DNA of 64,000 bases from Chitinophaga pinensis (GTDB lineage Bacteria > Bacteroidota > Bacteroidia > UKL13-3): NCBI GenBank assembly GCA_945870425.1, contig CAMBSD010000013.1, positions 1 through 64,000 of the forward strand. Reading direction: 5' to 3'. Within the stretch, counting starts at the first letter, position 1. The number at the start of each line of letters is the position of its first letter. Below the pieces are notes generated by a model. The model was not told where the DNA came from. It made no database searches and saw nothing but the letters and a program-made list of their open reading frames with translations. Below are positions 24,494 to 33,162 of this stretch, in pieces. A program made the translations under genes and the position numbers.

Positions 24494-25558
24494 TTATTTC
24501 TTGCCCATTTCCTTCAGATGCTTCACGTGAGAAACGATGGCATTTAATAATGTTTTTTGCTCGAAATAACTAATGCCGTGTTTAGCACAAACATTTTTTA
24601 CAATCTTACTAATTTCAGGGTAATGAACATGGCTGATTTTTGGGAACAAATGATGTTCTATTTGAAAGTTTAATCCACCTGTAAAGAATGAAACTAGTTT
24701 ACTTTGTGTAGCAAAATTACTAGTTGTAGCCACTTGGTGAGTGGCCCAATCATTGGCTATTTTGCCGTCTTTCATGGGATGATCAAACGCCATATTTTCT
24801 ACACAATGTGCCAATTGGAAAACCAAGCTAATTGTAATTCCAGTCACAAACATGTAAACCGAATAACCAGTAATGAATTTCACAAAACCCAATTGCCAAA
24901 TAGGCAAAGCCACAAATAGTAAGCTGTAAATAACTTTTGTAGACCAAAAACCAACATGGGTAGATGCATTAATATGTATATTGTCTTTGTTTCCTACTTT
25001 TCTTGAAAAGTATTTAATGAAATCCAATAGGAAAATCCAACCAAGGTATAGCAATCCATATATGAATACAAAATAGTATTGCTGCAAGGCATGGAAAGCG
25101 TAACGTTTTTGGGTTTCGCATAACCTCAACATGGGTTCATTTCCAATATCATCATCCATGCCATCAATATTGGTATATGTATGATGAACAACCACATGTT
25201 TTACGTTCCAAAAAAATGAACTGCATCCTAAGAAATTTAAAGATAGTTCAGCCATTTTGTTTAGCGATTTATTTTGGCTAAATGAACCATGACTGCCATC
25301 GTGCATCATGTTAAAACCAATACCAGCCGTAATGATACCAGCATATACACAAAGCGGTATACTCAACCATACGGGCATATCAACAAAAACCAATAAAATA
25401 TAACTTGTTATAAATGATATACTGAAGAATAATGCCTTCACAATAATCCTGTAATCACCTGTTTTTTCTTTGTTTGTATCTTTAAAATATTCGTTAACTC
25501 GTTTTCTTAAATCAATATAAAAATCACTTTGGTTTCCATTAAATTTAATTTCTTGCAT
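24494..25558 (-). CDS. Membrane fatty-acid / acyl-CoA desaturase (linoleoyl-CoA desaturase type)
   Basis: A 354-residue integral membrane di-iron enzyme. The three histidine boxes are H86DGSH90, H121VVVHH126 ('KHVVVHHTYTN'), and the distal 'FQIEHHLFP' (about 297-305), whose Gln in place of the first His is typical of front-end desaturases. Hydrophobic segments surround residues 42-82 and two later regions. It introduces a cis double bond into an acyl chain at the membrane, adjusting fluidity. It heads an operon with merR and gldC. A second, unrelated Delta9-type desaturase is at 49406-50140. Confidence 0.92.
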   Translation of the reverse strand: MQEIKFNGNQSDFYIDLRKRVNEYFKDTNKEKTGDYRIIVKALFFSISFITSYILLVFVDMPVWLSIPLCVYAGIITAGIGFNMMHDGSHGSFSQNKSLNKMAELSLNFLGCSSFFWNVKHVVVHHTYTNIDGMDDDIGNEPMLRLCETQKRYAFHALQQYYFVFIYGLLYLGWIFLLDFIKYFSRKVGNKDNIHINASTHVGFWSTKVIYSLLFVALPIWQLGFVKFITGYSVYMFVTGITISLVFQLAHCVENMAFDHPMKDGKIANDWATHQVATTSNFATQSKLVSFFTGGLNFQIEHHLFPKISHVHYPEISKIVKNVCAKHGISYFEQKTLLNAIVSHVKHLKEMGKK

Positions 25559-25643
25559 GTATTTGTCTTTTATTATGGCGGTAAATGTAGTGAATTTAGT
25601 TTATAGTTTTGTTTAACAAGATGTCCACCAATACATTTATGAT

Positions 25644-26078
25644 TTAGTTTAGCTTTTTTATGAAATGAAATCCTTTCTTTCTGCAGCCCAGTCTCTCATA
25701 GAACCGATGAGCTTCTTCATTCTCCAAGTATGCATCAAGCATTGCTACTTTACAATGTTCCTTTTCTGCAATTTCTAGAACCTTTAAACACAGCTGTTCG
25801 CCTATTTTTTGGTTTCTATTTTTGGAATCCACCACCACATTGTCTAATTCTATATACTTACCACAATATATTTTTGTATTAATCCAATACCCGCAAACGC
25901 CCATAATTAAACCATTTTGCAAGGCAATTAACTGTTTATAATGGTTGGGTATCATTTCACTTATTAAATGAGCGTATTCTTGTTGGCCAAGTTCTGGATT
26001 CAATAGCTTGATTAATTCATAGCAATCCATCATTTCATGGCTATTTGTTAAGATTTTAAATTGAATAGTACTTTCCAT
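25644..26078 (-). CDS. GNAT family N-acetyltransferase
   Basis: A 144-residue single-domain acetyltransferase. 'YIELDNVVVDSKNRNQKIGEQLCLKVLEIAEKEHCKVAMLDAYLENEEAHRFYERLGCRKKGFHF' contains motif A, with the acetyl-CoA pyrophosphate loop in the degenerate form RNQKIG, and the C-terminal 'AHRFYERLGC' motif. The substrate is unknown. The gene is transcribed away from a strong terminator just upstream and is probably monocistronic. Confidence 0.85.
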   Translation of the reverse strand: MESTIQFKILTNSHEMMDCYELIKLLNPELGQQEYAHLISEMIPNHYKQLIALQNGLIMGVCGYWINTKIYCGKYIELDNVVVDSKNRNQKIGEQLCLKVLEIAEKEHCKVAMLDAYLENEEAHRFYERLGCRKKGFHFIKKLN

Positions 26079-26110
26079 AATTTCAGATAAGGGTATAAAC
26101 GACTTAAAAC

Positions 26111-26144
26111 AAAAAGCCCTTTAGTTTTCTCTAAAGGGCCTTTT
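26111..26144 (-). terminator. Intrinsic terminator upstream of the GNAT gene
   Basis: AAAAAGCCCTTTAG (26111-26124) and CTAAAGGGCCTTTT (26131-26144) form a long stem with a 6-base loop and one bulged position near the base. On the minus strand it ends in a T-run. It ends either a small RNA starting near 26277 or the flavin reductase transcript. Confidence 0.85.
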
Positions 26145-26277
26145 AAGTATATGAGTTTGAAAAAAGTATTATGTAAGAATTACAGAGAAGATTGTGCCAA
26201 AAACTTTGATTTTAGAATAATAGTTATTAAAATTTTGATTTTCAGCATTTAAAATATTATTTTTCTTGCTACCGAAA
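26111..26277 (-). ncRNA. Candidate small RNA (promoter plus terminator in an intergenic gap)
   Basis: In the 259-base gap between the flavin reductase stop (26338) and the GNAT start (26078), a good minus-strand promoter (26284-26312) points at the intrinsic terminator at 26111-26144. This predicts a noncoding transcript of about 165 bases. I see no open frame of note in it and no match to 6S, SRP, tmRNA or RNase P RNA. The alternative is a long 3' untranslated region of the flavin reductase mRNA. Confidence 0.4.
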
Positions 26278-26283
26278 AGGTGC

Positions 26284-26312
26284 AAAAGTTATGTTTGTAC
26301 AAAAAGAACAAA
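26284..26312 (-). promoter_or_regulatory. Intergenic promoter of the candidate small RNA
   Basis: On the minus strand, TTTG (26309-26312), 17 bases and TAacTTTt followed by G (26284-26291) fit the Bacteroidota -33/-7 consensus. Two TTTGTACA copies lie at 26295-26302 and 26316-26323 and could bind a regulator. Confidence 0.5.
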
Positions 26313-26337
26313 AATTTGTACAGTAGAAAACAGACAT

Positions 26338-27228
26338 TTAACTCAAAAGTACCTTCCAAGCATCTTGTATTTTGTTATTTTCGAGCAGTTGCTGTGCCAT
26401 CTTGTGCAACAATAATTCTAATTTGAACTTATCATTAGTATGGGATTGGTGAAGTTTATTCAAATCTTTGTTCATGTGCTTGTAAATAGCAACACTATCC
26501 AAATCTGGTAGTTGCTCCACATTGCCAAGCATACCCAAATCATTGCCAGTTAGGACTTTGCTAAAGCGTATTTTTTCAGGTAATGCGTCCACCCCAATGC
26601 CGAGGTTTCTTGCAGGTTTTGGTACTTCAAACAAAGCATGTCCACTAGCGCGCACATACCAATCGCTTCCAAGACGGCCCACCAAGTCTATTTTATTTTG
26701 GTCAATTTTACCATCAGCTGTTAATACATCAGGTGAAATATGCATGAGTAACATTTCTGCGATGATTAAATTTCCCGCTCCGCCTTCAGTTCCTGTTTCG
26801 ATAATATCGACCACTTTACATTCTATATGCACCGGGCTTTCTTTTACGCGAAAAGGTTTTACTTTTTCGGAAGCTATGGGAGTAAATCCTGCTTTTGTAA
26901 ATTCATCAACTCCCTTTGGGTACTCACAACTGGCAAGACTCATTTGCTGTACCATGCTGTAATTTACAACGTTTATTACCACCTCACCTGTTTCAATCAC
27001 ATTTTGTAAGGTGTGTTTGGTGGTATTATCACGCACCCTGCGTGCAGGCGAGAAAATAAAGCGGGTAGGGTTTGAACCAAAAATATTAAAAAAACTAAAT
27101 GGACTTAAATTAGGATTGCCATCTTTATCCATAGTGCTGGCAAAGCAAATGGGCCTTGGAGCAATAGCGGTTAATAAGGCATTGTGAAATTCTGCCAAGG
27201 GTAAATCTTTTGGTCCTATAGTTTTCAT
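26338..27228 (-). CDS. Flavin reductase-like FMN-binding protein
   Basis: A 296-residue protein with the split-barrel flavin-binding fold in its first 200 residues: 'LTAIAPRPICFASTMDKDGNPNLSPFSFFNIFGSNPTRFIFSP', 'KHTLQNVIETGEVVINVVNYSMVQQM' and 'HIECKVVDIIE'. The PRPI and NLSPFSFF stretches are the FMN-binding parts of the flavoredoxin group. The last 90 residues are a helical extension. It probably reduces flavin or a small substrate with NAD(P)H in the cytoplasm; the physiological partner is unknown. No operon neighbour is visible. Confidence 0.85.
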   Translation of the reverse strand: MKTIGPKDLPLAEFHNALLTAIAPRPICFASTMDKDGNPNLSPFSFFNIFGSNPTRFIFSPARRVRDNTTKHTLQNVIETGEVVINVVNYSMVQQMSLASCEYPKGVDEFTKAGFTPIASEKVKPFRVKESPVHIECKVVDIIETGTEGGAGNLIIAEMLLMHISPDVLTADGKIDQNKIDLVGRLGSDWYVRASGHALFEVPKPARNLGIGVDALPEKIRFSKVLTGNDLGMLGNVEQLPDLDSVAIYKHMNKDLNKLHQSHTNDKFKLELLLHKMAQQLLENNKIQDAWKVLLS

Positions 27229-27393
27229 TAAATATGTCGATAGAAAATTGAGCTGGCAAATTAGCTAGAAATTTCGAATGTTGAATCTTGAAATCTCACG
27301 ATATTGAAAAATTATTAATATGAAATTCAATACTTTCTTAGATGGGTAAGTAAACAATATATGCACACTCTCCTATATCAAATATCTATAGTA

Positions 27394-28707
27394 TCAACTA
27401 GACAATGCCTTCATCATGGCTTGTGCCTTTAACAAGCACTCTTCGTATTCCAACTCTGCATCGCTATCATAGGTGATAGCACTTCCTACTTCAAATGATA
27501 TATATTGGTTAGTTTCATTGTATTGAATACTTCTAATGACAACATTGAAATCAAAGTCGTTATTGGGTGTAAAATACCCTATGGCTCCGCTGTATAAGCC
27601 ACGTTTTGTATTTTCATATTTTTCAATTAATTCCATCGCCATTACTTTGGGAGCCCCTGTCATGCTTCCCATAGGAAATGCATTTTTAATGGCTTCAACC
27701 GCAGAAGTAGATTTATTTTTTTGAGATGAAACAGTTGAAATCATCTGGTGCACTTGACTAAAAGAATAAATACCATATAGTTCTTCAACATTTATTGAAC
27801 CCGTATTGGAACTGCGAGCTAGGTCGTTTCTAACCAAGTCCACTATCATTAAATTCTCTGCTCTTTCTTTTTCTGATTGCAACAATTGTTGAATCATCTG
27901 TTCGTCTTCTTGTAAATTTGCACCTCTTTTAACTGTGCCTTTTATAGGCTGTGAATAAAGTGTTTCACCGCGTTTTTTAATAAAGCGCTCCGGACTTGCA
28001 CACAATACAAACATATCCTTTACCCTTAAAAAAGCACCAAATGGAGTAGGCGAGAAGTGTTTTAGTTTTTGATACACATGGTATGGATCAGTGATTACAT
28101 GCTCATCAAAAAACTCAACACAATAGTTTAATTCATATACATCACCTTCAATAATATGTTGCTGAATAGCTTTTACATTTTCAATATATTTTTCTCGACT
28201 TACTTTAGGTTTGATTTGAACAGGATGGTAAGGGAAATGTAATGGTTCAGTTGATAGTACTTCTTCAATTAAATTGTGATTTGGACTATGAATTATATAA
28301 CTTCCATCACTATGAATCAATATGAGATGAAGAGGTTTAAAAAAATACAACTCATCAAAACCAATATGATCAGGGTGATTTGACAACAATTTTTCAATTT
28401 GATTTTTTAAGTCATAACATAAATAACCAAAAAGATAATCTTCCTTATTATTATTTACTTCTTTATCCAATTCCTCCCAATCTCTGTGACCTGTTCCTTT
28501 AAATTCCTCTTTTGTCCCTGCAGCAATAATACATTCCACGTCACTTAACCCTAGCGCATTTATGCTATGATTATTGTCGAGCATGCAACATACATTAAAG
28601 CTTCGAAGCCATTCTATTGCTTTCAGTTTAAAAGTTTCTATATCGTGAGGAAAATGCAACAATTTTAAATTAATATTAAATACCCTTTGAATCAGGTTTA
28701 ACGACAA
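27394..28707 (-). CDS. pabB: Aminodeoxychorismate synthase component I
   Basis: A 437-residue chorismate-utilising enzyme. It starts with TTG at 28707; the next in-frame ATG is about 40 codons in. The catalytic half carries 'CASPERFIKKRGETLYSQPIKGTVKRG' with PIKGT at 254-258; the Lys in this motif distinguishes PabB from anthranilate synthase (PIAGT). Further motifs are 'LMIVDLVRNDLARSS', 'VHQMISTVS', 'PMGSMTGAPKVMAMELIE' and 'GLYSGAIGYF'. It makes 4-amino-4-deoxychorismate for folate synthesis with a separate glutaminase not in this window. It lies 24 bases behind a broken acyltransferase gene. Confidence 0.9.
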   Translation of the reverse strand: MSLNLIQRVFNINLKLLHFPHDIETFKLKAIEWLRSFNVCCMLDNNHSINALGLSDVECIIAAGTKEEFKGTGHRDWEELDKEVNNNKEDYLFGYLCYDLKNQIEKLLSNHPDHIGFDELYFFKPLHLILIHSDGSYIIHSPNHNLIEEVLSTEPLHFPYHPVQIKPKVSREKYIENVKAIQQHIIEGDVYELNYCVEFFDEHVITDPYHVYQKLKHFSPTPFGAFLRVKDMFVLCASPERFIKKRGETLYSQPIKGTVKRGANLQEDEQMIQQLLQSEKERAENLMIVDLVRNDLARSSNTGSINVEELYGIYSFSQVHQMISTVSSQKNKSTSAVEAIKNAFPMGSMTGAPKVMAMELIEKYENTKRGLYSGAIGYFTPNNDFDFNVVIRSIQYNETNQYISFEVGSAITYDSDAELEYEECLLKAQAMMKALSS

Positions 28708-28731
28708 TAATAATGAATACTAATTTGTAAG

Positions 28732-29984
28732 CTATTTTAAATACTTATTAATGATAGGTTGAATTTTTATTTCCATTAAATATGAAAGGGTTATTAGCAC
28801 TGTTATGCGGATGCTATTGACAATTACCATATTTAATAAACTTTCTTTATAATCGAAATATTTGTATAAATCCCAGATTTTAAGAATCGGGAAATGTAAT
28901 ACATATAAAGCATAAGATATAGGGGCAACATACAAAAATACACCCATTAATTGATTAAAACCTATAAGTTGAAAACGCCACCAAAACAATCCAAAACCTA
29001 AAAAGAATACACAAGTTGAAAAATGGATGATTGGTTTTTTTACAATGATGGCTTCAATACCTAAAGCACTTTCAATTTGATGTTGACTAAATTGATAAAC
29101 CATAAATAAAGCCAATATGGCGAAGTTTGAAGCAATTAGCCATTTCATGTTCTGGAATGTAAAGGTCTTTTGTTTAAAGTAAACATCAGCAGCTTCATAA
29201 CCTGTCCACCAAATAATGAAATAGGCAAATACAAGTGATGCATGGTTTGGATAAATTATATAGGTAATCCCAGATACAAATGAAATCATAAATGCAGTAA
29301 GCAAACGATATGGACTTCTAATCAAAAATTTGTAAAAAACAAAAAATAACATATAAAACCACCACTCATATGACAAAGACCAAAGTGGCGAGTTACGCAT
29401 GAAATAAGTGAACCACAAACCTGGTTTGTCAGTTCCATAATCTTGTAACATTAATAGATTCCAATCAATACCTTTCCATTAAATAATTCAAAAAAATTGC
29501 CATCGATAAACGAAATGATAAATGAAACTAGAAAAGCTCCTAACATTACTGGATATATTCGCCTAAAACGTTTAATGAAATAATCTCGGAATGGCACACT
29601 CTCGGCACGAGAAGTTGCTATGTATATAACAAAGCCACTTAATAAAAAGAATAATATTACCGACTGTTGTCCAAATCTTAAAGCCTGTCTAATAATTAAT
29701 GGAGTAGCATCAAACATTTTTAACGTTGGTGAGTATTTACATATGTAATTCAATATTGAATCGATTGGCATTATCTGTTGTGCCAAGTCAAGATTTGGAT
29801 CAAAACTTATTGTGTCAATAAACGCTATTATTTGTTTTTTTGTGATTGTATCCACTGTAATATTATTTATTTTGCTTTTTACATTACTGTTAAATTGTTG
29901 ACCAAAACCTTTGAAGGCAAGGCAAGCCAATGCAATGAATAATAGGATAGCTTTAACTGTTTTCAATTTTGTATTTTTAACCAA
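28732..29984 (-). pseudogene. Acyltransferase family 3 membrane protein, split by one frameshift
   Basis: Two adjoining frames form one acyltransferase-3 protein. The N-terminal frame (29451-29984, 177 codons, TTG start) has 'SVILFFLLSGFVIYIA' and 'YFIKRFRRIYPVMLGAF', and ends with a stop at 29451-29453. The C-terminal frame (28732-29451) starts at an ATG overlapping that stop (TAATG) and has 'NSPLWSLSYEWWFYMLFF'. Reading one frame into the other gives 'VLIGNLLMLQD', the expected family sequence, if one base is restored near 29462. The catalytic His usual in the first membrane helix is not seen. It is a frameshifted pseudogene, a coupled two-protein version, or a sequencing error. Confidence 0.75.
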
Positions 29985-30145
29985 TTCAAACTTAAAACTG
30001 CGACATTGATTAACTCGTTTACAACAAATGAATTGTTCATAGATGGCTTATTGTCCACTCAAATATTCATCACTCCGACAATAAAAATAAATCATAAATC
30101 TAAAGCTAATATTTACTTTCGTAGCATCAACATCAGAAATAACCA

Positions 30146-31402
30146 ATGAAATTAGGAATCCTGTTTAATCAAGTTATTGAAAGTGCAACCGCTGCATTGC
30201 AAGCATTGAACGCTAATAGGATGCGAACTATTTTATCTACATTGGGTGTAACCATTGGCATCTTTTGCATTATCATGGTTCTTACCATTGTTGAAAGTTT
30301 AGAAATAAATCTTCAAACCAGTGTTGAAAGTTTGGGTAAGGATGTGGTTTTTGTTGAAAAATGGCCATGGGAGTTTGGCCCTGATTACAAATGGTGGAAA
30401 TACATGAAGCGGCCTAATCCAACTTTAAATGAATTAAAATCTATACAAGAAAAATCAGAAAATAAATACCCAAGTATCTTGACTGTTGATCTAGGAGGAA
30501 AGTTTGTGAAGTTTGCTAACAATTCTGCCAATGGTGTCAATATTCAAGGAGTGTCTCACTTATATAGCGTGGTGCGAAATTTTGATTTAATCAGTGGTAG
30601 ATATTTTACGGAGGCAGAAAGTAACAATGGAAATGATGTTTGCTTAATTGGCAGCGATGTCTTTTCTACTTTATTTCCAAGTATTCAAGCTATTGGTCAG
30701 CATCTTCAAATTGATGGTAAAAAATATGAGGTAATTGGGGTTTTTAAAAAGGAGGGGGAAAGTATTATTGGGAACAGCCTCGACAATGTCATAGTAATAC
30801 CCGTAGGCAGTGCTGCAAAAATAGTAAGAATCAATAGTGATAGAGCTAATAGCCGCATACATGTGAAAGCTACCCAAGCCAAAAGTATGGATGAAGTAGA
30901 AAATGAACTAAGAGGTATGATGCGATCTCTGCGTAAAATTCACCCTGGTCAGGAAGAAAATTTTGCACTTAATAAAACCACATTAATAAGTGAACCACTT
31001 AAACAAACCTTTGCGGTGGTAAGCATGGGTGGTTGGATTATCGGAGGCTTTGCTATGTTAGTAGGAGGTTTTGGTATTGCCAATATAATGTTTGTTTCTG
31101 TAAAAGAAAGAACCAATCAGATTGGCATAAAGAAATCATTAGGTGCTAAGAATTATTTTATTCTTATTGAGTTTTTAACGGAAGCTATTTTATTATGCGT
31201 TTTTGGAGGTATTGTTGGTATCTCCATTGTTTATATACTTACTCTTATTATTCAACATACAATAGAGTTTAATGTATTTCTTACTTCCAAAAATGTACTC
31301 ACTGGTTTGATGGTGAGTATTGTCATCGGCACCATCTCTGGATTTTTGCCTGCTTGGTCTGCATCTAAACTCAATCCAGTTGACGCCATAAGAAGTAAAT
31401 AA
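30146..31402 (+). CDS. ABC transporter permease, MacB/FtsX type
   Basis: A 418-residue inner-membrane protein. The N-terminal MacB_PCD part starts 'ALNANRMRTILSTLGVTIGIFCIIMVLTIVESL' (first membrane helix about 28-52), followed by a large periplasmic domain (about 60-285). Three C-terminal helices lie in the FtsX domain: 'WIIGGFAMLVGGFGIANIMFVSVKERTNQIGIKKSLGAK', 'EAILLCVFGGIVGISIVYIL' and 'GLMVSIVIGTISGFLPAWSASKLNPVDAIRSK'. It couples to a MacB-like ATPase to move lipoproteins, peptides or drugs, or to transmit force. No ATPase or membrane-fusion gene is adjacent, which is common for these permeases in Bacteroidota. Confidence 0.9.
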   Translation: MKLGILFNQVIESATAALQALNANRMRTILSTLGVTIGIFCIIMVLTIVESLEINLQTSVESLGKDVVFVEKWPWEFGPDYKWWKYMKRPNPTLNELKSIQEKSENKYPSILTVDLGGKFVKFANNSANGVNIQGVSHLYSVVRNFDLISGRYFTEAESNNGNDVCLIGSDVFSTLFPSIQAIGQHLQIDGKKYEVIGVFKKEGESIIGNSLDNVIVIPVGSAAKIVRINSDRANSRIHVKATQAKSMDEVENELRGMMRSLRKIHPGQEENFALNKTTLISEPLKQTFAVVSMGGWIIGGFAMLVGGFGIANIMFVSVKERTNQIGIKKSLGAKNYFILIEFLTEAILLCVFGGIVGISIVYILTLIIQHTIEFNVFLTSKNVLTGLMVSIVIGTISGFLPAWSASKLNPVDAIRSK

Positions 31403-31436
31403 AACAGGCTGAATATAAACCCCAGCCAATTTTTAG

Positions 31437-32147
31437 CTATCTCATATTGTGATATATTTTTGTTACATCATCATCTTCGTCTATCAAGTCAAGCAGCACA
31501 TTTACTTCGTTTTCATGCTCTTCACTCACTTCAACAAAAGTAGTTGGAATCCTCATCAATTCAGCATTTATGATTTCTATTTTTCTTTCTTCAAGGGCCT
31601 GTTGCATAGCGCCAAACTCGGTAAAAGGAACTGATAACATCAAATGACCTTCGCCATCATCTTCCACTTCTTCCAAACCGTAATCAATCATCTCTAATTC
31701 GAATTCTTCAATTGACGCTCCATTAGGTTTAATTTTGAAAATACCTTTACGCTCAAATAGGAAATCCAATGAACCAGATACCATCAATTGTCCACCCTTT
31801 TTATTAAAGTAACTTCTGAGGTTGGCTACTGTTCTAGTTGGGTTATCGGTAGCTGTTTCTATTACGATGGCAACGCTGTGCAAACCCTTTCCTTCATATA
31901 CCACTTCTTGAAAATCCTTATCCTGCTTGCTGCTAGCTCTTTGTATAGCTCCATCAATATTAGCTTTTGGCATGTTAACTGCTTTGGCATTTGCGATTAT
32001 CACGCGAAGTCTAGAGTTGTTTTCAGGTTCTGGACCCCCAGCTTTCACTGCTATAGCAATCTCTTTTCCAATTTTTGTAAAGGCTCTACTGTTTCTTGAG
32101 TTGTTAGCAAACATTTTGTGCTTGCGTTTTTCAAATGCTCTTCCCAT
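31437..32147 (-). CDS. YebC/PmpR family DNA-binding regulator
   Basis: A 236-residue protein matching the YebC family from start to end: 'MGRAFEKRKHKMFANNSRNSRAFTKIGKEIAIAVKAGGPEPENNSRLRVIIANAKAVNMPKANIDGAIQRA', then 'YEGKGLHSVAIVIETATDNPTRTVANLRSYFNKKGGQ' and the acidic C-terminus 'VNVLLDLIDEDDDVTKIYHNM'. Family members were described as transcriptional regulators and more recently linked to translation of difficult sequences such as proline runs. The protein is complete and monocistronic; the convergent permease gene ends 34 bases away. Confidence 0.93.
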   Translation of the reverse strand: MGRAFEKRKHKMFANNSRNSRAFTKIGKEIAIAVKAGGPEPENNSRLRVIIANAKAVNMPKANIDGAIQRASSKQDKDFQEVVYEGKGLHSVAIVIETATDNPTRTVANLRSYFNKKGGQLMVSGSLDFLFERKGIFKIKPNGASIEEFELEMIDYGLEEVEDDGEGHLMLSVPFTEFGAMQQALEERKIEIINAELMRIPTTFVEVSEEHENEVNVLLDLIDEDDDVTKIYHNMR

Positions 32148-32261
32148 TTTATATGTCTGTTATTCTTTTTATATTCTTTGATATTGAATTGTTAAAACGT
32201 TGCAGTGAAAATTCGTCAAAAATTCTAAATTCTTTATTTTACATTGCTAATTCTAAATTCA

Positions 32262-33053
32262 TTAAAACCCATCACCATCCAATAGGTTGCCTAAGCCACC
32301 TAAAATACTGCCTTGTTCTTTGCCCCCTCTGATGCCATATTGCATGATTCTTCCTGCTAATCTGCTTATTGGTAAAGATTGAATCCAAACTTTTCCGGGA
32401 CCTCTTAAGGTGGCAAAGAAAACGCCTTCACCGCCAAACAAGGTATTTTTAATTCCACCCACAAATTGAATATCATAATCTACATCTTTGGTAAAGGCTA
32501 CAATACAACCCGTATCTATTTTCAACAATTCGCCAGCCTGCAATTCACGCTCTTCAACATGACCACCTGCATGAACAAATGCCATCCCATCACCTTCAAG
32601 TTTTTCCATAATAAATCCTTCACCACCAAACAAGCCAGTGCCAAGCTTTTTTTGAAATTCAATGCCAATACTAACACCTTTAGCAGCGCATAAGAAAGCA
32701 TCTTTCTGACAAATAATCCTATTGCCCAATCTATGTAAATCCAAAGGTATGATTTTGCCCGGGTAAGGAGCAGCAAATGTAACTTGTCTTTTGCCCTGAC
32801 TAATATTGGTGTAAGCAGTCATGAATAAACTTTCACCTGTTAGCATGCGTTTGCCTGCTGACATCAATTTACCTAAGATGCCTCCTTGCTGTTGGCTCCC
32901 ATCTCCAAAAATGGTATTCATTTGCACACCATCATTCATCATCATGAAGCTCCCTGGCTCTGCCATTATGGTTTCTTCAGGATCTAATTCAATTTCTACA
33001 CATTGCATTTCGCTACCGAAAATACGGTAATCTATTTCATGGTTATTAATCAT
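32262..33053 (-). CDS. AIM24 / TIGR00266 family protein
   Basis: A 263-residue beta-rich protein. 'EMQCVEIELDPEETIMAEPGSFMMMNDGVQMNTIFGD', 'GESLFMTAYTNISQGKRQVTFAAPYPGKIIPLDL', 'GGEGFIMEKLEGDGMAFVHAGGHVEERELQAGE' and 'LFGGEGVFFATLRGPGKVWIQSLPISRLA' follow the TIGR00266/AIM24 pattern over the full length. The family forms a double beta-helix fold; its biochemical role is not known in bacteria. The short Gly-rich C-terminus ('GGKEQGSILGGLGNLL') is common in the group. It is divergently transcribed from the SDR gene at 33163. Confidence 0.88.
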   Translation of the reverse strand: MINNHEIDYRIFGSEMQCVEIELDPEETIMAEPGSFMMMNDGVQMNTIFGDGSQQQGGILGKLMSAGKRMLTGESLFMTAYTNISQGKRQVTFAAPYPGKIIPLDLHRLGNRIICQKDAFLCAAKGVSIGIEFQKKLGTGLFGGEGFIMEKLEGDGMAFVHAGGHVEERELQAGELLKIDTGCIVAFTKDVDYDIQFVGGIKNTLFGGEGVFFATLRGPGKVWIQSLPISRLAGRIMQYGIRGGKEQGSILGGLGNLLDGDGF

Positions 33054-33121
33054 AGAGGTGATAAATTTTGAGGCGAAAGTATAAAAAATGTTACAATCAA
33101 CATCGCGGTTGTAATGCCAAA

Positions 33122-33152
33122 TTGAAAATATGTCCCTAATTATTTATATTGC
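33122..33152 (+). promoter_or_regulatory. Probable promoter of the SDR oxidoreductase gene
   Basis: TTG (33122-33124), 20 bases and TAtaTTgC (33145-33152) resemble the Bacteroidota consensus. The element ends 10 bases before the ATG at 33163, so the leader would be only a few bases long. Confidence 0.4.
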
Positions 33153-33162
33153 GTACTCATAA

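Noticed and set aside
26111-26277. 6S RNA assignment for the candidate small RNA
   Set aside because: The ends do not form a convincing closing stem around a central bubble; only CCTTTT/AAAAGG could pair, and that overlaps the terminator.
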